Origin: Siminovitchia thermophila
GTDB taxonomy: Bacteria > Bacillota > Bacilli > Bacillales > Bacillaceae_C
Length of the DNA stretch: 64,000 nt
Direction of reading: 5' to 3'
NCBI RefSeq assembly: GCF_016909185.1
Contig: NZ_JAFBFH010000009.1
Location: 1 to 64,000, forward strand
In this document: positions 10,201-18,332 of the stretch, in pieces
How the letters are laid out: each line of letters begins with the position of its first letter
How positions within the stretch are numbered: the first letter of the stretch is position 1
Position numbers and translations under genes: made by a program
Notes under the pieces: generated by a model
Told to the model about the DNA's origin: nothing
What the model saw: the letters and a program-made list of their open reading frames with translations, nothing else
Database searches by the model: none

Positions 10201-10347
10201 TAAAAGACGAAGAGTTGTCAGAAAGATAAAAATGAACCCTAGGGTTAACAAAGGCTTCAATTTAAAATTACTCAAAACAGACGCCCCACCCTCTCCATGC
10301 CATGGTATAGGCATCGCAAAAAGCCTGATGGCAAAATAACCGCACAT
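7234..10347 (-). CDS. Hybrid sensor histidine kinase with 7TM receptor, receiver and LytS-type kinase domains
   Basis: A 1037-residue membrane sensor. Order: TM segment (about 30-55), extracellular 7TMR-DISM-type domain (about 70-215), a seven-helix membrane block (about 225-430), HisKA plus HATPase (about 445-670, with NLLHNAIKYTHAGKI and GLGLGLNVCKQL), a receiver domain (about 705-830, D760, K812) and a LytS-type kinase (QIQPHFLFNTLNTIA, H851; ATPase SIQPLVENAVRHGV). The HisKA phospho-acceptor is missing: SSKKLRTPLN stands where SHELRTPLN is expected (K461), and the receiver has P790 where Ser/Thr is conserved. Signalling output therefore probably runs through the C-terminal kinase. Start uncertain: TTG at 10275 fits GGTGGGG better than the long frame. 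It stands alone; no partner regulator is next to it. Confidence 0.85.
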   Translation of the reverse strand: MCGYFAIRLFAMPIPWHGEGGASVLSNFKLKPLLTLGFIFIFLTTLRLLWVAYHYPPKQPLAHDGVLDLQDYDLSNDQTITLNGEWAFIPNTFISPDLTNGNVSNMEKTLLPVPFEGEKNVTYQFGTYRLRILLDGNQGDVRTFGIRLPSAKTASALFINGRLKARSGTVADNPHEHKGEDIPSTVFFSTDQQEIDIILHISNFDTPESTTINKTITFGMAEAIIKEESFIKNLITMIVVVLILHSIYSLLIYFFIYRHKMLLFFTVGFLFPAIDEVLIYDKGMLSWLHLDYDWSMKLGNLIYLGSSFFFVQLMRMLLEKHRNDQCFRWFTILYGLCALTIIALPTEYLVPANALFFIVYFLSFITILFLALKEYFHHHKESFFLAFVTLSTTSGIIWGLIKVLAKMEIPFYPFDYIFAFLGFAIFWFKQYHKKNKQAAELVHELQKADTLKDEFLKNSSKKLRTPLNEMIIMAQTIYDGKRTEFAKQDKDDLKYLINMGRSMSFMLADLLDYTRLKERTIQINPQSTNIHGSVSGVFDMLRFISEGKQVQMISTIPSSFPNVYVDENRLIQILFNLLHNAIKYTHAGKIVIDADVRDNMAVIHVQDSGQGMDEETQKRILAPYEQGEPYDTGLGLGLNVCKQLIELHGGTLQVESVLRKGSDFFFTLPLAKKENVANMAIQSMDINESAAAVDGSMRKRQNHMADSKKHYILVVDDDPVTLKVISNLFPANKYDVLTVISGKEALDMLDKVEWDLIIIDAIMPHISGYELTRLIREKYSALELPILLLPARNDPEDVYTAFSLGANDYVTKPIHSLELKSRVRALIDFKDSANERLYMEAAWLQAQIQPHFLFNTLNTIASLSEIDSERMINLLNTFGEYLRGSFNAENLKRLVPLNHELELVRSYLYIQKERFGDRLQIKWEVDENEVFEVPPLSIQPLVENAVRHGVMKRIRGGTVEIRIENHPTFTTIAVADDGVGISKELMSRILNEKTKIGSGIGLINTNRRLKRIYGHGLEITSSVNHGTEVKFNVPKLE

Positions 10348-10430
10348 AAAACAATGCTTATACGTTGAAATCCGTGCGGGAGATTATTATATTGACCCAT
10401 AAACACCCTATTATTTGCTTGATTAAGATG

Positions 10431-10454
10431 AAATTTGATTGACCAATCAAATTT
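10431..10454. promoter_or_regulatory. Perfect inverted repeat upstream of the hybrid kinase
   Basis: AAATTTGATT and AATCAAATTT are separated by GACC, a perfect 10-bp dyad. It lies about 85 bases before the long-frame start of the hybrid kinase and about 155 bases beyond the alternative start. There is no T-run, so an operator is more likely than a terminator. The binding protein is unknown. Confidence 0.45.
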
Positions 10455-10556
10455 AACAATTAAAACAAGACATTGTCATGTAGCAGACTAAAGCAGGGAG
10501 TTAACAACCGCGATCTATTTTCACTGAAAGAAAAAGACTCCTCAAAATAGGAATGG

Positions 10557-11276
10557 TTAATCGAAAAATAAACTTTCAATAAAATATTGTAAAGTGGAAG
10601 CCCATATATTTAGATACAGCATTTTATCAAAATAAAGCATGAGACCCAAAATGACAATAACAAAACCGCCAAATTTCATTAAAGCGGAAGAATACTTTAA
10701 GATGAACTTAGTCTTACTAATAAAAAGCGCCATCAAAATAAAGGGAATGCAAAAGCCCAATGAATAAGCCGTAATATTGGCAAATGTTTGTCCGGGATTT
10801 AAAACGCTTGCATATATAATCGCCCCGAAAATAGGCCCTATGCAAGGTGTCCATCCAGCGGCAAATACGAAACCAACTAAAAAAGAACTGAAATAGCTAG
10901 AAGATTTTTTTCGATAATGAAGCCGAACTTCTTTGAACATGAATGCCGGTTTAATAACGCCCATTAAAAACAGGCCCATTGCCACTAAGAAAATGCCGCC
11001 AAACATTTTAATATAGCTTTGATAGGCAGAAAAAAACGCTCCGAGCTTGCTAACAGAAAACCCCAGGATATAATAAACAACCGAAAAACCTAAAGAAAAG
11101 AACAGCGTATGAAGCAATACTTTTTTGCTGAAGAAAGTTTCTTTTTGTTCTTTTAACTCATTTACAGAGACCCCGGTTATGTATGAAATAAAAGACGGAT
11201 ACAGCGGCAAACAACATGGAGAAATAAACGCTAAAAAACCTGCACTAAATGCAAGTAATACAGTGACATTTTCCAA
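10557..11276 (-). CDS. ccdA: Cytochrome c biogenesis protein CcdA
   Basis: A 239-residue membrane protein of the DsbD/CcdA family, which carries reducing power across the membrane to keep apocytochrome c or extracytoplasmic thiol proteins reduced. The two conserved cysteine motifs are present: AFISPCCLPLYPSFISYITG near the N-terminus and GWTPCIGPIFGAIIY mid-protein; six membrane segments are expected from the hydrophobic pattern. Note the doubled cysteine in SPCCLP, where SPCVLP is usual. The start is TTG at 11276 after AGGAGTG. Length matches B. subtilis CcdA. It stands alone, without resA or ccs genes nearby. Confidence 0.9.
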   Translation of the reverse strand: MENVTVLLAFSAGFLAFISPCCLPLYPSFISYITGVSVNELKEQKETFFSKKVLLHTLFFSLGFSVVYYILGFSVSKLGAFFSAYQSYIKMFGGIFLVAMGLFLMGVIKPAFMFKEVRLHYRKKSSSYFSSFLVGFVFAAGWTPCIGPIFGAIIYASVLNPGQTFANITAYSLGFCIPFILMALFISKTKFILKYSSALMKFGGFVIVILGLMLYFDKMLYLNIWASTLQYFIESLFFD

Positions 11277-11523
11277 CTTTTTTCACTCCTACAGCCATAC
11301 TCGCTTACATACCCGAAATATGGGAGCTGTTTGCATCAATCGTATAGCCTATCCCAAAATAAAACAATAGGGTGCTTGAATACACTGTGACGACTTTAAG
11401 AACAAACTACCGCTTCTAGAGAAAGTGGATAGTAAGCCCATAAGGACAGAGTAAATGAACAAAGAAGCGAGCAACTCCCCAATGGATTTGCCCGTGATTC
11501 AGTTTTCAAGGGTTTCTCAACAA

Positions 11524-11690
11524 CTGGAGGCTGGGACACAAGTTGAAATCTGATGCATATTTGTAAAAATCGTGAGAATAAAACCGCGTGAAATCAAGGT
11601 TTTAAACTTGATTTCATGCGGTTTGTTTCATTTTACAGGGTTTGTCCCGCTATTTCGTATTTGCTTATGTCCCCAGCCCCGCTTTATTTT
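11524..11690 (+). repeat. Composite intergenic repeat, partial copy 3
   Basis: Bounded by AGGCTGGGACA and TGTCCCCAGCC as terminal inverted repeats, with an internal hairpin (ACCGCGTGAAATCAAGG against TTGATTTCATGCGGT). It shares CTATTTCGTATTTG and the hairpin with the outer part of the copies at 0.4-0.54 kb and 39.0 kb, but lacks the large GACTCCTGCGGGA dyad. It lies between ccdA and the DUF2339 gene. Confidence 0.65.
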
Positions 11691-11702
11691 TCAAACTTGT
11701 GA

Positions 11703-11897
11703 TCAGTTCGCTTTTTGTTCTGTTTCCTTGAAGTCTGGAAACAAATCAAGAAAGGATACAGACGGCCCATGAATGAGTTGACGTTCCGCTATTTTTTTCC
11801 GTTTGACGCCAAGGTTTCGTGTCTCTACTCCATTGTAGGGGAGCCGCCCAAGCGGCTCACTTTTACAAAATGACCGCTCTGGCTCCCTTCTTTTCAT
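11703..11897 (-). CDS. Unrecognised short reading frame
   Basis: A 64-codon frame that begins 4 bases after the DUF2339 stop codon. No good ribosome binding site is seen, and the protein (rich in Arg, Lys and Glu, with KRKKIAERQLIHGPSVSFLD) matches no family I know. A short hairpin (GAGCCG against CGGCTC, 11,839-11,856) sits inside it. It could be a small gene or chance. Confidence 0.2.
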   Translation of the reverse strand: MKRREPERSFCKSEPLGRLPYNGVETRNLGVKRKKIAERQLIHGPSVSFLDLFPDFKETEQKAN

Positions 11898-11900
11898 GAA

Positions 11901-14107
11901 CTAATCTTTCAATAATGTCCTTGAATACAACAGTCCAACAACCCCAACGATAATAAAGAGGATAGCCCGAATAATGATGGAAATATTGATCAAGTCAATG
12001 AAAAACAATTTCAATAAACAAAAGCCAATGAGCAAGCTCCCGATGATTTTTACAGCTTTCCAATTCCATTTCCGTCCCAAACTAATGGAGAGAAACGCGA
12101 ATAAAAAGAGTAAAAATGTATGAACTAAAAAGACATATTCTCTATCCCAATCGTACACATTTGTAATGGCGAAATACCATTTATTTAAGAAGATAAAACA
12201 AGTAACTTGCAGCGCAATAAAATACGCAGAAGCTTTTGCTTTCATTCCTTCCTTATTAGGAAGTTTTCCTTTGAAAATGATCACAAAAAGGCATGTTAAC
12301 AAAAAGACATATCCGATTTCCACAAATAAATGAAATAAAAACCATTGATTCAGAAAATCATCGGTTAATGGCAGAGAAACAATGACAAGCCCCAACACCA
12401 AATATTCGATCACGGCCGCATACGTCACATAAACCCCATGTTTCCATTTATATGCAAAATACATGAAAAGCAAGGCGGCCATAAAGATGAGCGCTTGAAT
12501 ATGGCTTTCTGTTTCATATGGCAGGTAAGTCTGAGCCAGCCAAATTTGGGTTAAGTGAAAAATATAAAGCAGGCTGATGATTTGCCCGATCATCAGACTC
12601 ATATCAATCTTTTGGACTTGTAAATGAAATTTGTTCGGCCCAAAGCGATAAATAGAATGATAGATCCACCCCATCGTTATTAACAACAGGAGCCAAACGA
12701 GATGATCATATGAAACAAACCGCTCCATATATACAGTTAAGATAACCGTCCAGGCTGTAATCCCGTATATGATCGAACTCGTGACAATCGTCCGTTTCGT
12801 AGCATAATAGAGGCCGACCCATAATCCGATCGCGCCGTTAATAAGCAATAACATTAATTTCACTTGAATATGTTCAAGTTGAAATGACAAGATAAACACA
12901 CTCGTTGCAAATACCGCTACGGCTGATAGCACGCCTTGTAACGAACGATCTTTTTCGGAAAACACATATGCTGTTAAAACGATGTATAATAATGCAAACA
13001 ACCCGTAAACAACCACTTCTTGGGGCTGGATGAGCAATTTAATCCAGCTTATCGCAAATACAAAGTTTGTATAAATTAATACTTCTGTAAATACTTGTCT
13101 TGAAATAAGTCCTCTTATATAAAAAGTCAATAAGGATATATGCTGAATGAGGACGGTGGCTACAATAATATATTCACTGCCATACGTTCCTGCAAAGTTG
13201 GCATAAATCATTAACGTTACATGGAACAAGACAAAGGTTACATAAAAAGTGATTTTGTGTTTCTCACTTAATGAAACATAAAATAATGATAAGAAAAGCA
13301 ATAAGATATATAAACAAAATTGAAGAGCTGTTGCTCCTTGACCTTCTAATAAAAATGGCAGTAAAAATCCGGCGATGGCAGAGAAAATGGTAAGCGTTTC
13401 GGACTTTGTTTTTTTAGACAAAAATAATCCAAGCGCAATGTAGAAGATCCCAATCATAAACGCCAACATATAATGAAAATAATCGTATAAATAGTGTGCG
13501 GCAAATGTCGTTAAAATCCCCAAAGCAATAACTCCGCCCAGCAACGTCACCCCGAACAATTTTTTCTCGCCTTTTACATAGCGCATTCCTAAATAGTAAA
13601 GAAGTATGGTGCTTGCATATCCCATAACAATTCTGACTGAATAGGTAATCCAGCCGTTGTCCATGCCGACTTTCAATCCCCATAAAACGCCCAGTAATAG
13701 AATGAACATGAAAACGCGCGGCAGCCAAATTCCCAATATTTTTTCAAAGTCTACTTCTTTTTTCGGCTCCTGTTTCATTTGAACAGGTTGAGCTGTTTGC
13801 TTGCTTTCCAACTCAGCTGTTGTCTGCGCAACTGTTTGCTTGCTTTCCAACTCGGCTGTTGTCTGCGCAACTATTTGCTTGTCTTCCAACTCGGCCATTG
13901 TCTGCGCAGCTGTTTGCTTGCTTTCCGGCTCAGCCGTCATTCGTTCTCCTGTTTGCTCAACCGTTGTTTTTTGTGGTGATTCCTTTACTTCCGCTTTCCT
14001 GATGTCGGCAGTTGACAGGGGCTCCATTTTCGCAATTTTTCGCTTTAAAGTACTTACTTCCTCTTCCAAGGTTTCAACTCTTCGGACTAATTTCTTTATA
14101 TTTTCAT
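11901..14107 (-). CDS. DUF2339 family polytopic membrane protein
   Basis: About 735 residues. The N-terminus is a short coiled coil (MDENIKKLVRRVETLEEEVS, then TLKRKIAKM), followed by a low-complexity linker of 13-residue repeats (AQTTAELESKQTV type), the signature LGIWLPRVFMFILLLGVLWG and then about 20 membrane helices to the end (VGVVGLLYSRTLLKD). This plan is typical of DUF2339 proteins, whose function is unknown. The start ATG at 14107 follows AAAAGGAGC; the upstream extension to 14177 has no such site. It is a single gene with no informative neighbours. Confidence 0.85.
13794..13930 (-). repeat. 39-bp tandem repeats inside the DUF2339 gene
   Basis: Three full 39-bp units (13,794-13,832, 13,833-13,871, 13,872-13,910) and a partial fourth, each beginning TGTTTGCTTGC on the plus strand and encoding 13 residues (SKQTVAQTTAELE type) on the minus strand. 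The period is a multiple of three, so copy-number change keeps the frame and only changes the linker length between the coiled coil and the membrane domain. Confidence 0.9.
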
Positions 14108-14745
14108 CCATTATACTGCTCCTTTTTATGGAAATATGTCCTCCCGCCATTATATCTGGAAGATTCATCATGTACAATGTACGAAAGTCTTATAAAAAAG
14201 AATTTACACACAAGTTCCATCACATTACTCCTTGCTGTATATTTATTGCTGTCTTACTAAGATCATAACAAAACAAGGCTATTTTGGGATGCAACTGATT
14301 TACTTCCCCTTATTCCTCACATCACACAACTTTCCGCCGTAATCAACCACAGCGTGAAGACGGGTCAGCGAGATAATGAAGTCCAAGGTGATGGCAATCA
14401 TATACAAAGCCAAAAAAGGTTGTCTCAATGATACGAGACACAACTTGATATGTATGGAAAATCAAATCGGCCATTCTGAAAATAACGTGACGGTGAATGC
14501 CATCGGCCATAAAAACGTGACGGTGAATGCCAATAGAAGAAATTCGCAGTAAATGATTTCTTCTGTCATTTTCGCTGTCAATGTCATTTATTCCCAACGG
14601 TATTTCTTTATTATAATGGAATACATTTGTCTAGCGTAACGGTAGAATCAACAACTTTATTCCGGGGGCAACTCCTCGTTAACCCACGTCAACAAAATGA
14701 AAATAAGAGCTGATGAAACATCATCAACTCTTTACGCCCCCACCT
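14108..14745. other. Intergenic stretch with a short unrecognised frame
   Basis: The plus strand has a 58-codon frame (ATG 14,376, stop at 14,552) whose end contains a direct repeat encoding IGHxxNVTVNA twice (bases about 14,466-14,533). No ribosome binding site is seen, so it may be a remnant. The rest shows no gene, RNA or clear terminator. Confidence 0.3.
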
Positions 14746-15306
14746 TTAATAAAATTGATTTCTTTCAGCGGCCATCGCATCGGCTTTCGTTTTGTGAACA
14801 GTACCGAATGGATGTTGTGGCGGTGCATAAATGGAGTATAATTTCAATGGTATATTTCCAGTGTTGGTTACGTTATGCCATGTACCGGCAGGCACCATAA
14901 TTGCATAGTCTTCATAAACTCTTTTCCTAAAGTATAAATTTTCTTTCGTATTACCCATTTGAACAATTCCTTGCCCCTGTTCAATTCTTAAGAATTGATC
15001 AAGATGTGGATGAATTTCCAAGCCGATATCCTCTCCCGGTTTGATACTCATCAATGTGACCTGTAAATGCTTCCCTGTCCACAAGGCTGTCCGAAACGTG
15101 CGATTTTGCTTTACGGCCTTCTCGATATTCACCACAAATGGTTGACTTCCATAGTCCTTTCTTTTCAATCTGTCAGTGGGAATTGATGAGTGCGAGGAAT
15201 CAAGTTGATTTGAATATGGAGCAGTCCAATATACCGGGTGTCTTGCATAGTCATATGCATAATAAGGGTATGGATACATATAAGAAGTTTGGTACAATTT
15301 GCTCAT
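14746..15306 (-). CDS. Cupin-domain protein with Tyr/Pro-rich N-terminus
   Basis: A protein of about 186 residues. The first 30 residues are rich in Tyr and Pro (YMYPYPYYAYDYAR), then a cupin beta-barrel follows with metal-ligand-like motifs: PGEDIGLEIHPHLDQFLRIE and GTWHNVTNTGNIPLKLYSIY. Such cupins include isomerases and unknown proteins, and Tyr-rich tails occur in some spore-coat-associated cupins, so a spore role is possible but inferred. The start is uncertain: the frame is open to 15,387, no candidate has a well-placed ribosome binding site, and I chose the Met in front of SKLYQTS. Confidence 0.7.
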   Translation of the reverse strand: MSKLYQTSYMYPYPYYAYDYARHPVYWTAPYSNQLDSSHSSIPTDRLKRKDYGSQPFVVNIEKAVKQNRTFRTALWTGKHLQVTLMSIKPGEDIGLEIHPHLDQFLRIEQGQGIVQMGNTKENLYFRKRVYEDYAIMVPAGTWHNVTNTGNIPLKLYSIYAPPQHPFGTVHKTKADAMAAERNQFY

Positions 15307-15478
15307 TCCCTTCACAAATATATACATCATCCTATGCAAGATGCTTTGGGAAGGTACATTGACTTTTGACACTATTCCGGGCTCCAACCACTTTTACCGC
15401 GAAAAAAAGATTTCCTTTCAACAAATATCCTTCACATCTTTTTTCTATATGTTGTTTTGAATCATTTAGAAGCCGTCT

Positions 15479-16054
15479 TTACAAAAAGTAATGAAATGTG
15501 CCTTGTTTTACCATAATAAAGACGCCTAAGCCTATTAAAACAAAAGGAACGATAAAATGACCGTAGCGTTCGAGTGCCCGGGCAAATAAAGGTTGTTGAA
15601 CTAATACAAGTCCCAAATAACACCAAATCGCTACTAGGACTAAAAAAATCACTAATATCAACATAATCTTCTCAAGGTTATAAGTTGCAAACAGCGGAAT
15701 ATAGACTCCCATATTATCGGCGCCATTTGCAAAGGTTATGACTGCGGTTTTGAACAGCCACATAACAGGGCGGCTTTTTTTCTTTCGCGACTGATATAAA
15801 GACATGAGTGATTTCATTCCGAGATAGATCGGAATGAACCCAAATAAACCTACCCACTCCTCGGAAAGTTGCAAAGTTCCAAAAGCCCCGATAAAACTAA
15901 TGGATAGAAGGAGAATAAAACCAATGTATTGCCCTGCTACGATATACCATTTTTCTTCTGTTGTTTTTGCTTGTGAAAACCAGGTTATTAAAAACAAGAG
16001 GTCATCAAGATTTGTTGCTACAAAGAATAGGATTATTGAAACAAGACTTAACAT
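15479..16054 (-). CDS. CadD-family cadmium resistance transporter
   Basis: A 191-residue protein with five to six membrane helices. It starts with the typical FVATNLDDLLFLITWF, in which the acidic pair in the first helix is conserved, and contains FANGADNMGVYIPLFA. CadD-type proteins export cadmium or related cations or give resistance to them. Next to it in the same direction is a YtaF/MntP-like gene, which also belongs to the wider LysE/CadD/MntP group, so the two may form a metal-handling pair. No cadC-type repressor is adjacent. Confidence 0.8.
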   Translation of the reverse strand: MLSLVSIILFFVATNLDDLLFLITWFSQAKTTEEKWYIVAGQYIGFILLLSISFIGAFGTLQLSEEWVGLFGFIPIYLGMKSLMSLYQSRKKKSRPVMWLFKTAVITFANGADNMGVYIPLFATYNLEKIMLILVIFLVLVAIWCYLGLVLVQQPLFARALERYGHFIVPFVLIGLGVFIMVKQGTFHYFL

Positions 16055-16224
16055 CTCTTATGAAATCACCTTTTCTTTTGGTTTTCTCTTTCCTAATCCC
16101 ATTTGTTTTTTCAAAAGAGCATCTCAGTAAGAATCGTTATCATTCCATTATATTGATAAAAGCAATACAAATGCCTAATACGTAAAATCTCATTAACATT
16201 TTATTCTTGGAGTTTGCGTGGGCA

Positions 16225-16797
16225 TTATTGAAAAAGTTGATTAAGACCTATTGCCATAAAAATGAGCCCGGCAACAAGGGAAGAGTATTGGCCAAACATT
16301 TTTAAGAAAACAGTATTTCCTATCACATTTCCAATCCAAATGCAAATATATCCCCAACAAGTAATACTAATGATCAAAGGCCAAATAAGTAATTCATATG
16401 CAACCGCCGCTCCAAATCCGGCAGCAATATTGGTGACCGACAAAGCAAAACCGAGGATAATAGCCTGCCGCAATGTAGGCTGATGAATTTTTACCATCGG
16501 TTTATTTTTTCCATAAAGTAAGCCAGAATAACGATTATAAATTGTCAAAAATCCGATAGAAAAAAACACACAAAAAGAAACAAGTCCAGTTGCTGTAGGA
16601 GAAATAACCTGCGAAATGATAGATGCTAAAAAAACACCAATCAGTGTGTTAAAGAAACCAATGACATTAATGATGGCATTGAACCAAGAAGGTATTCTAA
16701 AATGTTTAAGCCCATATGCAATGCCAACTCCCGTATTATCTAAATTGGCACTTAATCCGATCAGATTGATGATAAAAAAAGAGCTGAGCCATTCCAA
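16225..16797 (-). CDS. ytaF: YtaF-like MntP-type membrane protein
   Basis: A 190-residue membrane protein with six predicted helices. NLIGLSANLDNTGVGIAYGL at residues 10-30 is the characteristic first helix of YtaF, and SVTNIAAGFGAA is the repeat of that motif in the second half; this duplicated NxDN-like pattern is shared with the manganese exporter MntP. YtaF is annotated in B. subtilis as a sporulation membrane protein of unknown mechanism. The start is TTG at 16797 after GAGGGA. The neighbour is cadD-like. Confidence 0.75.
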   Translation of the reverse strand: MEWLSSFFIINLIGLSANLDNTGVGIAYGLKHFRIPSWFNAIINVIGFFNTLIGVFLASIISQVISPTATGLVSFCVFFSIGFLTIYNRYSGLLYGKNKPMVKIHQPTLRQAIILGFALSVTNIAAGFGAAVAYELLIWPLIISITCWGYICIWIGNVIGNTVFLKMFGQYSSLVAGLIFMAIGLNQLFQ

Positions 16798-16807
16798 CGA
16801 AAATCCC

Positions 16808-17197
16808 TCACTTTTTGTTTAATGGCCATTCCAGTAATTTAATCATGAAGCCCTGCAAATTATCATATGTAAGCCGAGTGCCGAGCGTATCCTTAAAACA
16901 CCTACTTAAAAGCCGCGGTAAATACTCTATTCTTTCCCAATGTCGTCTAAATGCCACTCCCATTTTTCTCCGTATGACCACTGGAGGAACGAGAACGAAA
17001 GCCCTCATTTTGGAATGTTTTTGATTACTGTTTGAAATAAAAAATGGCAGGAAAGCCAAAAAAGACCGAATCCAAAAAGGATTCAGCCTGGAATGATATT
17101 TTAATTGGGCTAAGGGAGGCTTGAAGGAACAACTAGTTTCTGATTCAACCCACCATCCGATTTCATTCTCAGTAGGAAATGCCCCTTTTTTAGTCAT
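16808..17197 (-). CDS. Unrecognised reading frame
   Basis: A frame of 129 codons upstream of the ytaF-like gene, 10 bases away. ATG at 17197 follows GAGGGG. The sequence (FWIRSFLAFLPFFISNSNQ, then many Arg/Lys) shows no domain I recognise and no clear codon-usage signature. It may be a lineage-specific gene or a non-coding stretch. Confidence 0.25.
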   Translation of the reverse strand: MTKKGAFPTENEIGWWVESETSCSFKPPLAQLKYHSRLNPFWIRSFLAFLPFFISNSNQKHSKMRAFVLVPPVVIRRKMGVAFRRHWERIEYLPRLLSRCFKDTLGTRLTYDNLQGFMIKLLEWPLNKK

Positions 17198-17452
17198 ATG
17201 AGGTATCCCCTCTTTCAAACATGGTATAACATGACGGGGGAATACGGGGTGTTCTCATCAAGATTTTCATGGAGGAAATTCATATGTTGATAAACTCGCC
17301 CAAGCGATTCAGTAAAAGGCATCTCTAATGAATGAAAGTCTCTTGTTTATCTACAACTGCCACATGCCGCTCAAAGCCTACATCAGAAGGTTCATCATAA
17401 TAAATAGTTGGACGTTCGAACGGAAATTCTTTCATTTTTTCCTCCTTGATTT

Positions 17453-18025
17453 TTATTGTGGAAAGCTGCTTATATGTTTGGTCTTGCTTTTTTTCCCAAG
17501 AATCAGTTCAGCGATTTTTTTAAAACAGATAAAACCTAAAGTACCACCCAATGTATTTAATAGTAAATCATCTACATTAAACGTCCGTCCTGATAAAAAG
17601 CCAAAGTATACAAGAACAAGTTGGCAAGTCTCTATCAATAAACTTGTAAAAAACACGATAAGCGTTGCTTTTTTTATACTCTGGATGTTAAAAATGAACG
17701 GTAAATACACACCCAATGGGAACAGCATGATAAGATTAAAAAAGGAGAGTTTTACCGCATTCCAAAAGAACCAACTGTTTGGGCCATAACCGCTCAAATC
17801 CCAAATAAAATAAAACGGAAAAAGCTGTATATTGACAACTCCCCTTTCAAGAGGAGGGATGTGAATATATCCCGTTGTAACAGTGGCTACTACAATGAAA
17901 TAGAAAATAAAGCTGAACAGGATCGTTCTCTTTAATAGGTTTTTCAATTTTTTTCTAAAAAGATCATATATAATAAATAACAATAAGCCGATGAATCCGA
18001 TTACAGTTATGATGTTAATGCTCAT
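17453..18025 (-). CDS. VanZ family membrane protein
   Basis: A 190-residue protein with five hydrophobic segments. The VanZ core is visible: VNIQLFPFYFIWDL, NLIMLFPLGVYLPFIF, TSLLIETCQLVLVYFGFLSG and RTFNVDDLLLNTLGGTLGF. VanZ proteins are linked to low-level teicoplanin resistance in enterococci, but in Bacillaceae most have unknown roles. ATG at 18025 follows AAGGAG with good spacing; the longer frame to 18061 has none. There is no van operon here. Confidence 0.85.
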   Translation of the reverse strand: MSINIITVIGFIGLLLFIIYDLFRKKLKNLLKRTILFSFIFYFIVVATVTTGYIHIPPLERGVVNIQLFPFYFIWDLSGYGPNSWFFWNAVKLSFFNLIMLFPLGVYLPFIFNIQSIKKATLIVFFTSLLIETCQLVLVYFGFLSGRTFNVDDLLLNTLGGTLGFICFKKIAELILGKKSKTKHISSFPQ

Positions 18026-18332
18026 ATTAAACTTCTCCTTACCTATTACTATTCGGAACATGATGCTTTATTGATTCCGCAGAATGAGGAAAGACAATCT
18101 TTCAAAGCTTTATGTAGTAAGCTCGCCACTTTATTTCCCGCATTAAGAACTCGTGACGATGGGAAGGCGGAGCCTATTTTCTTCTTTATGAGTCATTACA
18201 GTGCTCTTTTTTTGTTACCTTTTCGAACTAAGCTGCCCTCCCCCTTCTTGACTGGCAACCAACTAAACTACTTCCAATGATCCGGAAATTTGGCGGCAGC
18301 CAAAAAGCGGAACCAAGTTATATTGGGAAGCT
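18026..18332. other. Gap between VanZ and regulator genes
   Basis: About 300 bases without a credible gene, terminator or RNA. The short plus-strand frame at 18,071 has no ribosome binding site. Confidence 0.4.

Noticed and set aside
13414-13728. 104-codon minus-strand frame inside the DUF2339 gene
   Set aside because: Shadow of the real gene in another frame.
13794-13930. CRISPR array
   Set aside because: The 39-bp units are contiguous tandem repeats without spacers and lie in a coding frame.
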